Position numbers and translations under genes: made by a program | Shown: positions 24,531 through 32,409 of the stretch, piece after piece | Layout: each line of letters starts with the position of its first letter | Numbering within the stretch: position 1 is the stretch's first letter | The notes under the pieces: generated by a model | Databases searched by the model: none | The model's input: only the letters and a program-made list of their open reading frames with translations | What the model was told of the DNA's origin: nothing | NCBI RefSeq assembly: GCF_027857615.1 | Contig: NZ_JAQIFT010000054.1 | Span: 1-57,087, forward strand | Direction: 5' to 3' | DNA: 57,087 nt | Source of the DNA: Holtiella tumoricola | GTDB taxonomy: Bacteria; Bacillota; Clostridia; Lachnospirales; Cellulosilyticaceae

Positions 24531-25557
24531 TCCATTTTTTTAAAAGGCGAATATCTTCTCCGAAGAATCTAAGAATACTATATTCACCAAAAATACGAGA
24601 AATAATACGTTCAGAATATAGGCTACGCCAGTCACTAAGTGGTAAGTTAGTAGAAATAATAGTAGAAGTTTTATTAAGTGCTCTTGTATTAATAACATGG
24701 AATAAATCAGGACCTGTAAAACTATTAGTAGCTTCAGTGGCGAAGTCATCAATAATAAGAAGATCTACAGTGAGTAGAATATCTAAATTATTCTTTTCAT
24801 CTTCCTCCATATCTTCACGGTGGAAGCGAGATTCTTCAAATAATTTAAAGAGTTCTTGAGCACTTAAATAGAGAACACTGTATCCTTGGTTAAGAAGTTC
24901 CTTGGCAATACAATTACACAAGAATGTTTTTCCAAGGCCAGTAGGACCATGCAATAGCATATTATTTCTCTTATAGGCAAATTGCTCTACAAAGTTGATG
25001 CATTCTTGATAAATAAGCTCCATATTTTTTCTAGGAGATTTATTATACTCTTTATCTACTTGATCAGAATAATAATTAAAATTAAAGTTAGAAAAACTTT
25101 GATCAGCACCAATAGATTTTAAATTAGATTGATCATAAGAGAGATTAATAAGAGCTTGTTTGAAACATTTACAAGGTTGATGATGTGCATATTCATTAGC
25201 AATGCTATCTCTATGACTAACATCACTAATAAAGCCTGTATCTTTACATACAGGACAGTCATGGTGCATATCTAAGTAATCAACAGGATAACCATATTCA
25301 ACTAAAAGTTGTTTTTTTAGACGACGTAATTCTTCATTTTTGTGACGATAATTTTCAATAAATTCATCAGGGGAAGCATTAAGAGCACTTTTGACAAGAC
25401 TAATTCCTAATTTATTAAGAGATTGATCTATTCTTTCAATATCAGGGATTTTTTTATAAATTTCCTCTTCACGATTACGTTTAGCTTCTGCAGCACGTGT
25501 ACGTTTCTGATCGTATTGTTTTAACAGTAATTTATACTGAAGTTCTTTAGTAGTCAT
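24505..25557 (-). CDS. dnaI: Replicative helicase loader DnaI (DnaC-like AAA+ ATPase)
   Basis: A 350-aa protein. An N-terminal helical region (residues 1-110) is followed by a zinc-binding-like cluster (HDCPVCKDTGFI and PCKCF, about 115-150). The AAA+ domain has Walker A GPTGLGKTFLCN near residue 203, Walker B LLIIDDFATE, and sensor STNLPLSDW. It loads the DnaB hexamer at the origin. Three bases separate it from dnaD upstream, so the two replication-initiation genes form an operon. The symbol follows B. subtilis; the annotation could equally be dnaC-like. Confidence 0.9.
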   Translation of the reverse strand: MTTKELQYKLLLKQYDQKRTRAAEAKRNREEEIYKKIPDIERIDQSLNKLGISLVKSALNASPDEFIENYRHKNEELRRLKKQLLVEYGYPVDYLDMHHDCPVCKDTGFISDVSHRDSIANEYAHHQPCKCFKQALINLSYDQSNLKSIGADQSFSNFNFNYYSDQVDKEYNKSPRKNMELIYQECINFVEQFAYKRNNMLLHGPTGLGKTFLCNCIAKELLNQGYSVLYLSAQELFKLFEESRFHREDMEEDEKNNLDILLTVDLLIIDDFATEATNSFTGPDLFHVINTRALNKTSTIISTNLPLSDWRSLYSERIISRIFGEYSILRFFGEDIRLLKKWNQKAATRK

Positions 25558-25560
25558 CTA

Positions 25561-26631
25561 TTAATTTCCTCCATAAATCTTTTGCTCTAAAAATTGGCGT
25601 TCACGTTTTTCCAGTTCATCTAAGTCCCAATTATGTGAATAAGTTGTTGTAAAGTGAGGGTTTTTACTTTTAGCAGTTTTATTTCCTTTTGACTTAGCAG
25701 CTTCTTGCTCCTTAGAATGGTTTTGATCAAGGGTTGCAACTTCTTCCAAGGTGCGAATACCTTTTTCTTTCCATTTATCTAAAATAGAACCTAAATAATT
25801 TAAGCTAGGAGAAGAGGAATAAGTAACTGTTCTATTGCATGCTTCTAGTATTACCCCTATGTCGAAGGCATAATCATTAAGCCATTTATCTATGAGTTCT
25901 TTCTGATGTTTCGTAATAGTTTCACCTGTCATACCTAAAGCTTTTAAAATCGTACGATATTTTTTTGTAATAGAAGCTTGAGCTTTAGCGTCTTCAACTG
26001 TTTTAATACCTTGGTCAACCCAACCTAAGGCAACTTTTTCAATATAACGAATATGGGTATGATTATTTGAAGCACAATATTGAACGAGATATTCTATAAG
26101 ATCTAGTGGTAAATTAAGCCAATCATATAAACCATATAAAACTTGTTGGTCTGTTGAAGAAAGAAGACGTCCTAGATGTTTTTCGCATATAGTGAATAAG
26201 TTAGCAATAGAAGTATGCTCTTTACAATATAGAGTAAGTTCATCAGAAGTATAATGAGGTCTTGTTTGTTGAATAAAGGTACGTTGAGTTTTTGTTTCTA
26301 CAGAGGCAGTACGTCCTACTGTAGGAGCACTAGTAGGCTTGTCTAATTCAAAGGTAAGTTCAAAGTCTTCATCTGAGAGCATTTTAAATTGAAGTACTCC
26401 GTGAGTATTCCAATATTCTAAAGCTGTAGTGAGTTCAGAACAAAGCATATTTAGCACTTTAGCAGAGTCTTCAAGAGATATACCCTCTATAGAAGGATCA
26501 TGATAAAGTGCAAAAATATAAAGATAAACTTTAACATAGCCACCTAATGCTTGAGGCATATAATCTGTAATAAACCAATATGGAATGCTAATGGATGTTG
26601 GGGGATTTGAAATAAATTTTACATATGCCAA
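25561..26631 (-). CDS. dnaD: DnaD-domain replication initiation protein
   Basis: A 356-aa protein starting MAYVKFISNPPTSISIPYWF, followed by an N-terminal winged-helix region and two DnaD/DnaB_II-type segments. One is around residues 125-215 (LSSTDQQVLYGLYDWLNLP, then YIEKVALGWVDQGIKTVEDA); the second is around 225-310 (ILEACNRTV, YLGSILDKW, GIRTLEEV). Such proteins remodel DNA with DnaA and recruit the helicase loader. The start is TTG at 26631, chosen because AAAGGAGG lies 8 nt upstream and the family N-terminus begins there. It is operonic with dnaI. Confidence 0.88.
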   Translation of the reverse strand: MAYVKFISNPPTSISIPYWFITDYMPQALGGYVKVYLYIFALYHDPSIEGISLEDSAKVLNMLCSELTTALEYWNTHGVLQFKMLSDEDFELTFELDKPTSAPTVGRTASVETKTQRTFIQQTRPHYTSDELTLYCKEHTSIANLFTICEKHLGRLLSSTDQQVLYGLYDWLNLPLDLIEYLVQYCASNNHTHIRYIEKVALGWVDQGIKTVEDAKAQASITKKYRTILKALGMTGETITKHQKELIDKWLNDYAFDIGVILEACNRTVTYSSSPSLNYLGSILDKWKEKGIRTLEEVATLDQNHSKEQEAAKSKGNKTAKSKNPHFTTTYSHNWDLDELEKRERQFLEQKIYGGN

Positions 26632-26670
26632 AGCAAGCGCCTCCTTTAATCTAAATACTATCGTGTTAGT

Positions 26671-26679
26671 ATTATAGCA
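26671..26679 (-). promoter_or_regulatory. Extended -10 promoter of dnaD-dnaI
   Basis: TGCTATAAT on the minus strand lies 40 nt upstream of the TTG start. No good -35 box is seen. Confidence 0.5.
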
Positions 26680-26704
26680 CAAAAAATAAAAAATAGTATG
26701 TGGC

Positions 26705-26735
26705 AAAAAACAAAATCCCCTTAATAAAAAGGGGA
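26705..26735 (-). terminator. Terminator of murC
   Basis: On the minus strand, TCCCCTT/AAGGGGA stem with a 6-nt loop, then TTTTGTTTTTT. Confidence 0.85.
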
Positions 26736-26767
26736 CTTTGAGGATAAGCTGTTAATAAGTTATTATA

Positions 26768-26813
26768 TTATTCACATGAGTTATAAACAGGCGACTGTGG
26801 ATAATGTGGATAA
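26768..26813. promoter_or_regulatory. Cluster of DnaA boxes upstream of dnaD-dnaI
   Basis: Two perfect boxes (TGTGGATAA, complement of TTATCCACA) are directly adjacent at 26796-26804 and 26805-26813. A TTATTCACA box (one base off) is at 26768-26776, and a weaker TTATAAACA at 26781-26789. The cluster sits between the murC stop codon and the murC terminator, next to AT-rich DNA, and about 100-140 bp upstream of the dnaD promoter. DnaA binding here is inference. Confidence 0.65.
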
Positions 26814-28196
26814 CTATTTTCCTAATAAGATATCTGCTACTTGATTAACATTTCCAGCACCCATAGTAATGATTAAATCACCTGGTAGACAATGTTCTAG
26901 TAAATAATCTGCGATTTCGCTAAAATCTGACAAGTAAACTGCATTGGTATTAGGATTGTGGATTTTTTTGACGATATCTTGTGCATGAATATCCCCAGGA
27001 TTTTTTTCCCTCGCAGCATAGATATCTGTAACAATAAGAAAATCTGTGTTTGAAAGTGCTTCAGCAAACTCATCTAAAAAGGCTTTTGTACGTGTATAAG
27101 TATGAGGTTGGAATACTACAAATAAACGTTTATGTGGATAAGCCTTAGCTACTTTAAGGGTTGCAGCAATTTCTGTTGGATGATGTGCGTAATCGTCGAC
27201 TATTGTAATATCATGGATACGTCCTTTAATTTCAAAACGTTGATCTGGTCCAGTAAAGAGTGTTAATCCTAAATTAATTTGATCAATATTAATATTTAAG
27301 AAGTGACAAACAGCACATACTGAAAGACAGTTAAGGACATTATGCATACCAGGTACACGAAGGTGGATACGTCCTTGATATTTTTCTTTATAATAAACAT
27401 CAAAGGCAGGACATGCATTTGCATCCATTGTAATATTTTCTGCATACCAATCAAAATGATTTTCTAGGCCAAAGGTTTCAACTTTACAAGTCATATTATC
27501 AATAATATGTTTTACGTGATCAATATGTCCATTAATAGCTAAGAAACCATCCCATGGAATTAAAGTACCAAATTTTTTGAAGGAGTCACGAATTTGGTTA
27601 ATATCTTTGAAGTAATCCATATGGTCTTCTTCTACATTAAGGATAATACCTATCTTTGGGAAGAAGTTTAGGAAACTATCGCAGTATTCACAGGCTTCAG
27701 TGATAAAATATTCACTCCCACCTAAGCGGATATTTCCATCAATAGATTTTAAGATTCCACCAACTGTTATAGTAGGGTTAAGACCTGAACTAATAAGTAC
27801 TTCTGAAAGCATAGAAGTAGTAGTTGTTTTACCATGTGTACCAGATACACAGATTGGATAATCATAAGATTTCATAAGACTACCTAAAAATTCTGCACGT
27901 ACTAGAACGGGAATATTATGAGCGCGTGCAGCCATTAATTCAGGGTTATCATCATGAACAGCAGCAGTATAAACAACTAGGTCGATATCAGGTGTGATGT
28001 TTGAAGCACTGTGAGATGGGAATACTTCAACACCTAAAGACTCCAGATGTTTAGTAACGGGAGAAGACTTCATATCAGAACCAGTTACTTTATTCCCTCT
28101 ATCGTGCATAATTTCAGCAAGGCCGCTCATACTAATGCCACCGATACCAATAAAATGAATATGATGTTTATTTGAAATTGTATTAAAATCAATCAT
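26814..28196 (-). CDS. murC: UDP-N-acetylmuramate--L-alanine ligase
   Basis: A 460-aa cytosolic ligase that adds L-Ala to UDP-MurNAc, the first amino-acid step of peptidoglycan synthesis. It has IHFIGIGGISMSGLAEIM (UDP-binding loop), the ATP loop GTHGKTTTTSML near residue 115, and DDYAHHPTEI and FQPHTYTRTK. It lacks the usual neighbours murG and ftsQ. AAGGATAA precedes the ATG. It is divergent from purR and ends just at the DnaA-box cluster. Confidence 0.96.
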   Translation of the reverse strand: MIDFNTISNKHHIHFIGIGGISMSGLAEIMHDRGNKVTGSDMKSSPVTKHLESLGVEVFPSHSASNITPDIDLVVYTAAVHDDNPELMAARAHNIPVLVRAEFLGSLMKSYDYPICVSGTHGKTTTTSMLSEVLISSGLNPTITVGGILKSIDGNIRLGGSEYFITEACEYCDSFLNFFPKIGIILNVEEDHMDYFKDINQIRDSFKKFGTLIPWDGFLAINGHIDHVKHIIDNMTCKVETFGLENHFDWYAENITMDANACPAFDVYYKEKYQGRIHLRVPGMHNVLNCLSVCAVCHFLNINIDQINLGLTLFTGPDQRFEIKGRIHDITIVDDYAHHPTEIAATLKVAKAYPHKRLFVVFQPHTYTRTKAFLDEFAEALSNTDFLIVTDIYAAREKNPGDIHAQDIVKKIHNPNTNAVYLSDFSEIADYLLEHCLPGDLIITMGAGNVNQVADILLGK

Positions 28197-28295
28197 GTAA
28201 TTATCCTTCCAATCTTTATTAATTGTTTCTATAATTGTATTATACTATAAGCAATCCTTTACGTGCATCATTAATTATAAAAGGTTTTTAAATAT

Positions 28296-28349
28296 AATTC
28301 GAATGTTTTGGTTTAAAATTATTGAAATATTCGGCTTTTGATGTATAAT
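28296..28349 (+). promoter_or_regulatory. purR promoter with PurBox-like elements
   Basis: TTGAAA (28322-28327), a 16-nt spacer and TATAAT (28344-28349) form the promoter. Two inverted elements around CGAA (28300-28303) and TTCG (28330-28333) resemble the PurBox pair of B. subtilis PurR, with mismatches and a gap one to two bases longer than usual. This suggests autoregulation. Confidence 0.45.
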
Positions 28350-28381
28350 AAAGCTATTCAAAATGAGAAAGGAATTAAAGG

Positions 28382-29197
28382 GTGATGAAAAAAGTACAGA
28401 AAAACGGTAGAATCGGTATCATATCTAGTATATTAACAGATAATCCGAATCAAATATTTACGTTAACACACTTTTGTGATGTATTTGATTGTGCCAAGTC
28501 AACCATTAGTGAGGATATAGATACAATACGAGAGCTATTTCAAAATTATGGATTGGGTAATATTGAAACAGTTTCAGGTGCAGCAGGAGGCGTCTATTAT
28601 AATCCTTTAATGAATGACGAACAAATTAAAGATTTTACAAAAGAACTTTGTTCTATTATTGACCAACCAGATAGAATGATTCCTAGTGGCTATATTTATA
28701 CAAATGATTTGTTATACTCCCCTCAACTTTCTAAAAAAATAGGAGCTGCATTAGCCAGCATGTTTAATGGGCAAGAAATAGATTATGTAGTAACTGTAGA
28801 AACAAAAGGTATACCTATTGCGCTTATGACTGCACGTGCCCTTAATAAACCAATGGTAGTAGTAAGAAACCAAAGTAAATTAACAGACGGAACAGTTATC
28901 TACATGAACTATATTACTGGTAGTAATAACCGGATTAAAACAATGTGCTTACCTACACGTGCTATAAAAAAAGGTTCTAAAGTACTTTTCATTGATGACT
29001 TTATGAAAGCTGGAGGAACAGCTAAAGGTATATTAGATCTTATGCAAGAATTCCAAGCAGAACTTGTAGGTGTAGGTGTGCTTATGGCTACTAAAGAACC
29101 TGAACGTAAATTAATTGATGATTTTAAAACTTTAGTATGGCTAGATACCGTGGATACTATAAATAAAAAAATTAATATCTATAGTGCGTTTGAATAA
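28382..29197 (+). CDS. purR: Pur operon repressor PurR
   Basis: A 271-aa protein with an N-terminal winged helix (RIGIISSILTDNPNQIFTL, then CAKSTISEDIDTIRELFQ) and a type-I phosphoribosyltransferase domain with the PRPP loop VLFIDDFMKAGGTAKG near residue 205. PurR represses purine genes, and PRPP relieves this, linking purine demand to Prs encoded at 33.9 kb. The start GTG at 28382 and ATG at 28385 are adjacent; AAAGGA lies 8 or 11 nt upstream, so the choice is uncertain by one codon. A terminator follows at once. Confidence 0.93.
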   Translation: MMKKVQKNGRIGIISSILTDNPNQIFTLTHFCDVFDCAKSTISEDIDTIRELFQNYGLGNIETVSGAAGGVYYNPLMNDEQIKDFTKELCSIIDQPDRMIPSGYIYTNDLLYSPQLSKKIGAALASMFNGQEIDYVVTVETKGIPIALMTARALNKPMVVVRNQSKLTDGTVIYMNYITGSNNRIKTMCLPTRAIKKGSKVLFIDDFMKAGGTAKGILDLMQEFQAELVGVGVLMATKEPERKLIDDFKTLVWLDTVDTINKKINIYSAFE

Positions 29198-29225
29198 GAG
29201 CTAATGAAAATTAGCTCTTATTTTT
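29193..29225 (+). terminator. Terminator of purR
   Basis: A 12-bp stem AATAAGAGCTAA with its complement, 6-nt loop, and five T residues. The left arm overlaps the purR stop codon. Confidence 0.9.
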
Positions 29226-29330
29226 GTTTAAATGATTTCTTTATAGTATACGAATGCTTATTAAAAAAGATACATATATAAATCCCACAGGAAGCCAAAA
29301 AAAATATTTTTAGATAAAAATGTTAAAAAC

Positions 29331-29359
29331 TTGAAAAAATTATACTTAAATGGTATATT
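29331..29359 (+). promoter_or_regulatory. Candidate promoter of glgC-glgD
   Basis: TTGAAA, a 17-nt spacer and TATATT preceded by TGG lie about 60 nt before glgC. The rest of the 220-nt gap is AT-rich and featureless. Confidence 0.55.
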
Positions 29360-29417
29360 AAATTATGATTTATTTAAAAAATAAAAAATATATTAGTCAA
29401 GCTGTGGAGGGGTGCGC

Positions 29418-30680
29418 ATGAATCAGCCAGAGATGATGGCCATGTTATTAGCAGGTGGACAAGGAAGTAGACTTGGAATTCTAACTAAAGAAATTGCAAA
29501 ACCTGCTGTAATGTTCGGTGGTAAATATCGAATTATCGATTTTCCATTAAGTAATTGTATTAACTCAGGGGTATACACTGTAGGGGTTCTAACTCAATAT
29601 GAGCCACTTATCTTAACGAAACATATTGGTATAGGAACACCTTGGGATTTAGACAGAACAAATGAAGGGGTGACTATGCTATCACCTTTTGTAAAAGGTA
29701 ATCAAGGGGAATGGTACTCAGGAACAGCTAATGCTATCTATCAAAATATCCGCTTCATAGATAGTTATAATCCAGAATATGTACTTATTTTATCAGGGGA
29801 CCACGTATATAAGATGGATTATAGTAAGATGCTCGACTTCCATAAAGAAAATCATGCTGATGCAACGATTGCAGTAATGGAAGTAAGTTATGAAGATGCT
29901 AAGCAGTTTGGAATCATGAACACAAATGAAGAAGGTCAGATTATAGAGTTTGAAGAAAAACCACCTGTACCGAAAAGTAATTTAGCATCTATGGGAATTT
30001 ACATTTTTACATGGAAAGAATTGAGACAAGCTCTTATAAGGGATCATGAGCAACATGAAGATAGTGACTTTGGAAAACACATTATTCCAATGTTAATAGG
30101 GGAAGAAAAGAAATTGTTTGCTTACAGATTTAAAGATTATTGGAAAGATATTGGAACAATTGATGCATATTGGAAAGCGAATATGGAACTTACAAATACC
30201 TTGCCTGAATTTAATTTATACGATGAGTTCTGGAAAATTTATACTAATATTGAACATCAACCACCTCAATTTATTAGTGACACAGCCATTGTAGAAAAAG
30301 CACTTTTATCTGAAGGGTGTGAAATCAAGGGGAAAGTTTATAATTCAGTTATAGGACCTAGAGTTATTATAGAAGAAGGAGCAATGGTAGCAAATTCTAT
30401 TATTATGCAAGATACAGTGGTAGGATCAGGGGCAGTTATTGAACGATGCATAGTATCAGAAAAATGTGATATAGGGGAAAATACATATATAGGTCAAGGG
30501 GAAAATATCCCACATGAAACGAAATCACATATTTATTATAGTGGAATTACTGCAATAGGTGCATATACAACGATTCCTGATAATGTAGTAGTAGGGAAAA
30601 ATTGTGAGATTAGTGGAGACACAAAAAAAGAAGATTATCAAAACGGTAAGCTTGAAAGCGGCCGTTCACTAGTTTTGTAG
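29418..30680 (+). CDS. glgC: Glucose-1-phosphate adenylyltransferase
   Basis: A 420-aa enzyme making ADP-glucose for glycogen synthesis. The nucleotidyltransferase domain begins MMAMLLAGGQGSRLGILTKE and has KPAVMFGGKYRIIDFPLSN and the YVLILSGDHVYKMDY segment with the catalytic Asp. A left-handed beta-helix (from about residue 290) closes it. The ATG at 29418 is chosen because GGAGGGG lies 5-6 nt upstream. It is followed after 10 nt by glgD; in Firmicutes GlgC and GlgD form a heterotetramer. Glycogen synthase is not in the window. Confidence 0.95.
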   Translation: MNQPEMMAMLLAGGQGSRLGILTKEIAKPAVMFGGKYRIIDFPLSNCINSGVYTVGVLTQYEPLILTKHIGIGTPWDLDRTNEGVTMLSPFVKGNQGEWYSGTANAIYQNIRFIDSYNPEYVLILSGDHVYKMDYSKMLDFHKENHADATIAVMEVSYEDAKQFGIMNTNEEGQIIEFEEKPPVPKSNLASMGIYIFTWKELRQALIRDHEQHEDSDFGKHIIPMLIGEEKKLFAYRFKDYWKDIGTIDAYWKANMELTNTLPEFNLYDEFWKIYTNIEHQPPQFISDTAIVEKALLSEGCEIKGKVYNSVIGPRVIIEEGAMVANSIIMQDTVVGSGAVIERCIVSEKCDIGENTYIGQGENIPHETKSHIYYSGITAIGAYTTIPDNVVVGKNCEISGDTKKEDYQNGKLESGRSLVL

Positions 30681-30690
30681 GGGGGATATT

Positions 30691-31800
30691 ATGAAAGCGG
30701 TAGGAATTGTATTGGCAGGGGGAAAAAGAAATGCACTTGGTGCATTAACAATGCAACGTAATGTTGCAGCAATACCGGTAGGTGGATCATATAGAGCAAT
30801 AGACTTTGCTTTAAGTAATCTAAGTAACTCAGGAATTAAAAAGGTAGCTGTTATTTCACAGCATAATACAAGATCATTAACAGACCACATTTCATCATCA
30901 AAATGGTGGGGATTTGGTCGTAAAAAGACAGGATTATTCCTTTTTACACCACATATGATTAGTGCGGAAACATTTAGCTATAGGGGAACAGCAGATGCAA
31001 TTTATCAAAATGTGGATTTCTTAAAAAAGAGTAATGAACCTTATGTAGTGATTGTATCTGGTGAACAAGTTACTAAGATGGATTATGATAAATTGATCCA
31101 ATACCATATTGAAAAAAATGCCGATATTACTATCATGTGTAAAAACATGCAAGGTGAAGATGTAAGGGATTATGGAGTAGTTAAATTAGATGAAGAATTA
31201 AGAATGGTAGATTTAGAGGAAAAACCATTAGAGCCTCAAGGTGACACAGTCTCACTAGGCGTTTATGTAATTGGTCGAGAACTACTTATTCACCTTTTAG
31301 AAGAATTAGAAAGTGAAGCAAGATATAATTTTGTAAGCGATATCCTAATCCGCTATAGACGTAAACTTAAAATATATGGATATATGTTTGATGGATATTG
31401 GAAAACCATTAAAGATATTCCTGCATTTTATGAAGCTAATATGGATTTCTTAAATCCAGAAGTTAGAAAGTTCTTATTTAATACAGCACCTCATATTTTT
31501 ACAAAGGCTAAGGACGAGCCACCTGCAAAATTTAATGATCATTCTAACATTGCTAATAGTATTATTAGTGGTGGTGATATTATAAACGGTACGGTAGAGC
31601 AGTCAGTATTATTTAGAAAAGTTTTTGTAGGAGAGAATGCTGTTATTAAAAATAGTATTATTATGGAAGGTTGCACCATAGGAAGAGGTGCTGTGCTTGA
31701 AAATGTCATTTTAGATAAACAAATTTATGTTTCTGAAGGTCAAAGACTGATTGGTACGCCAGAAGATATATTAGTATACCCTAAACGTAGTATTATTTGA
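30691..31800 (+). CDS. glgD: Glucose-1-phosphate adenylyltransferase subunit GlgD
   Basis: A 369-aa paralogue of GlgC. The pyrophosphorylase loop is altered to LAGGKRNALGALTMQRNVAA, as usual for GlgD, and the segment YVVIVSGEQVTKMDY has Glu in place of the GlgC Asp, consistent with a non-catalytic regulatory subunit. A C-terminal hexapeptide-repeat region follows. GGGGG lies before the ATG and the two genes are surely co-transcribed. GlgD raises the activity and alters the effector response of GlgC in characterised Firmicutes. Confidence 0.93.
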   Translation: MKAVGIVLAGGKRNALGALTMQRNVAAIPVGGSYRAIDFALSNLSNSGIKKVAVISQHNTRSLTDHISSSKWWGFGRKKTGLFLFTPHMISAETFSYRGTADAIYQNVDFLKKSNEPYVVIVSGEQVTKMDYDKLIQYHIEKNADITIMCKNMQGEDVRDYGVVKLDEELRMVDLEEKPLEPQGDTVSLGVYVIGRELLIHLLEELESEARYNFVSDILIRYRRKLKIYGYMFDGYWKTIKDIPAFYEANMDFLNPEVRKFLFNTAPHIFTKAKDEPPAKFNDHSNIANSIISGGDIINGTVEQSVLFRKVFVGENAVIKNSIIMEGCTIGRGAVLENVILDKQIYVSEGQRLIGTPEDILVYPKRSII

Positions 31801-31873
31801 TGACTGATGACGTGCAAAACTTACAATAAGACTAAATTTTTACATCATTTTATATACAATCTTTAAAAAAATA

Positions 31874-31902
31874 TTGATTATTGTTTAAAAATCGTATATA
31901 AT
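31874..31902 (+). promoter_or_regulatory. Sigma-A promoter of spoVG
   Basis: TTGATT, an exact 17-nt spacer and TATAAT lie 75 nt before spoVG. No sigma-H motif was evident, unlike the B. subtilis gene. Confidence 0.65.
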
Positions 31903-31976
31903 TTAAAATATAATACACAGGTTAGCTTAAGGATGGGGACACCTTGGCTCGACTTAAAAACAGGAGGGTTTGCTAA

Positions 31977-32282
31977 ATGGAGATTACAGATATCAGAGTA
32001 AGAAAAATCAATAAAGAAGGAAAGATGAAAGCGGTAGTATCTGTTACTTTTGATAATGAATTTGTAGTTCATGATATCAAAGTAATTGAAGGAGATAAAG
32101 GTAGCTTTATTGCAATGCCTAGCCGTAAAACTCTAGATGGTGAATTTAGAGACATCGCTCATCCAATTAACTCTGAAACTCGTGATCGCATCCAAAAGAC
32201 AGTACTTGAAAAATACGAAATGGTATTGCTTTCAGATGATGATGCAGTAAGTGATGAAGTAGCAGTTTCAGAAGAATACTAA
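31977..32282 (+). CDS. spoVG: Septation regulator SpoVG
   Basis: A 101-aa protein opening MEITDIRVRKINKEGKMKAV, with FVVHDIKVIEGDKG, FIAMPSRKTLDGEFRDIAHP and a helical tail, all diagnostic of SpoVG. It binds nucleic acids and influences septation, sporulation and virulence gene expression in Firmicutes. AGGAGG is 8 nt upstream of the ATG. It has its own promoter and terminator. Its position between glycogen genes and glmU partly preserves the B. subtilis order purR-spoVG-glmU-prs. Confidence 0.95.
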   Translation: MEITDIRVRKINKEGKMKAVVSVTFDNEFVVHDIKVIEGDKGSFIAMPSRKTLDGEFRDIAHPINSETRDRIQKTVLEKYEMVLLSDDDAVSDEVAVSEEY

Positions 32283-32297
32283 GACAAGCTAAAATAA

Positions 32298-32335
32298 ACC
32301 TCTTAAAAGCCTAGGCTTTTAAGAGGTGTTTTTTT
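32298..32335 (+). terminator. Terminator of spoVG (loopless 30-bp palindrome)
   Basis: The 30 bases 32298-32327 form a perfect palindrome centred on CCTAGG and are followed by G and seven T residues. The RNA must leave a few central bases unpaired. Confidence 0.92.
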
Positions 32336-32409
32336 GGTAGTATGCATCTTGCATAAAACGTAAATAAATGAGAAAATAGAACCAGTTTAATCGAGAGGAT
32401 GTGCAGTTT

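Noticed and set aside
26740..26815. Possible chromosomal origin at the DnaA-box cluster
   Set aside because: dnaA and dnaN are not adjacent, only four boxes are present, and gene orientation does not switch symmetrically around it. A regulatory or titration cluster is the simpler reading.
31903..31976. Structured regulatory leader of spoVG
   Set aside because: Only a 4-bp complementarity around a G-rich stretch could be found, which is not enough for a riboswitch or attenuator.
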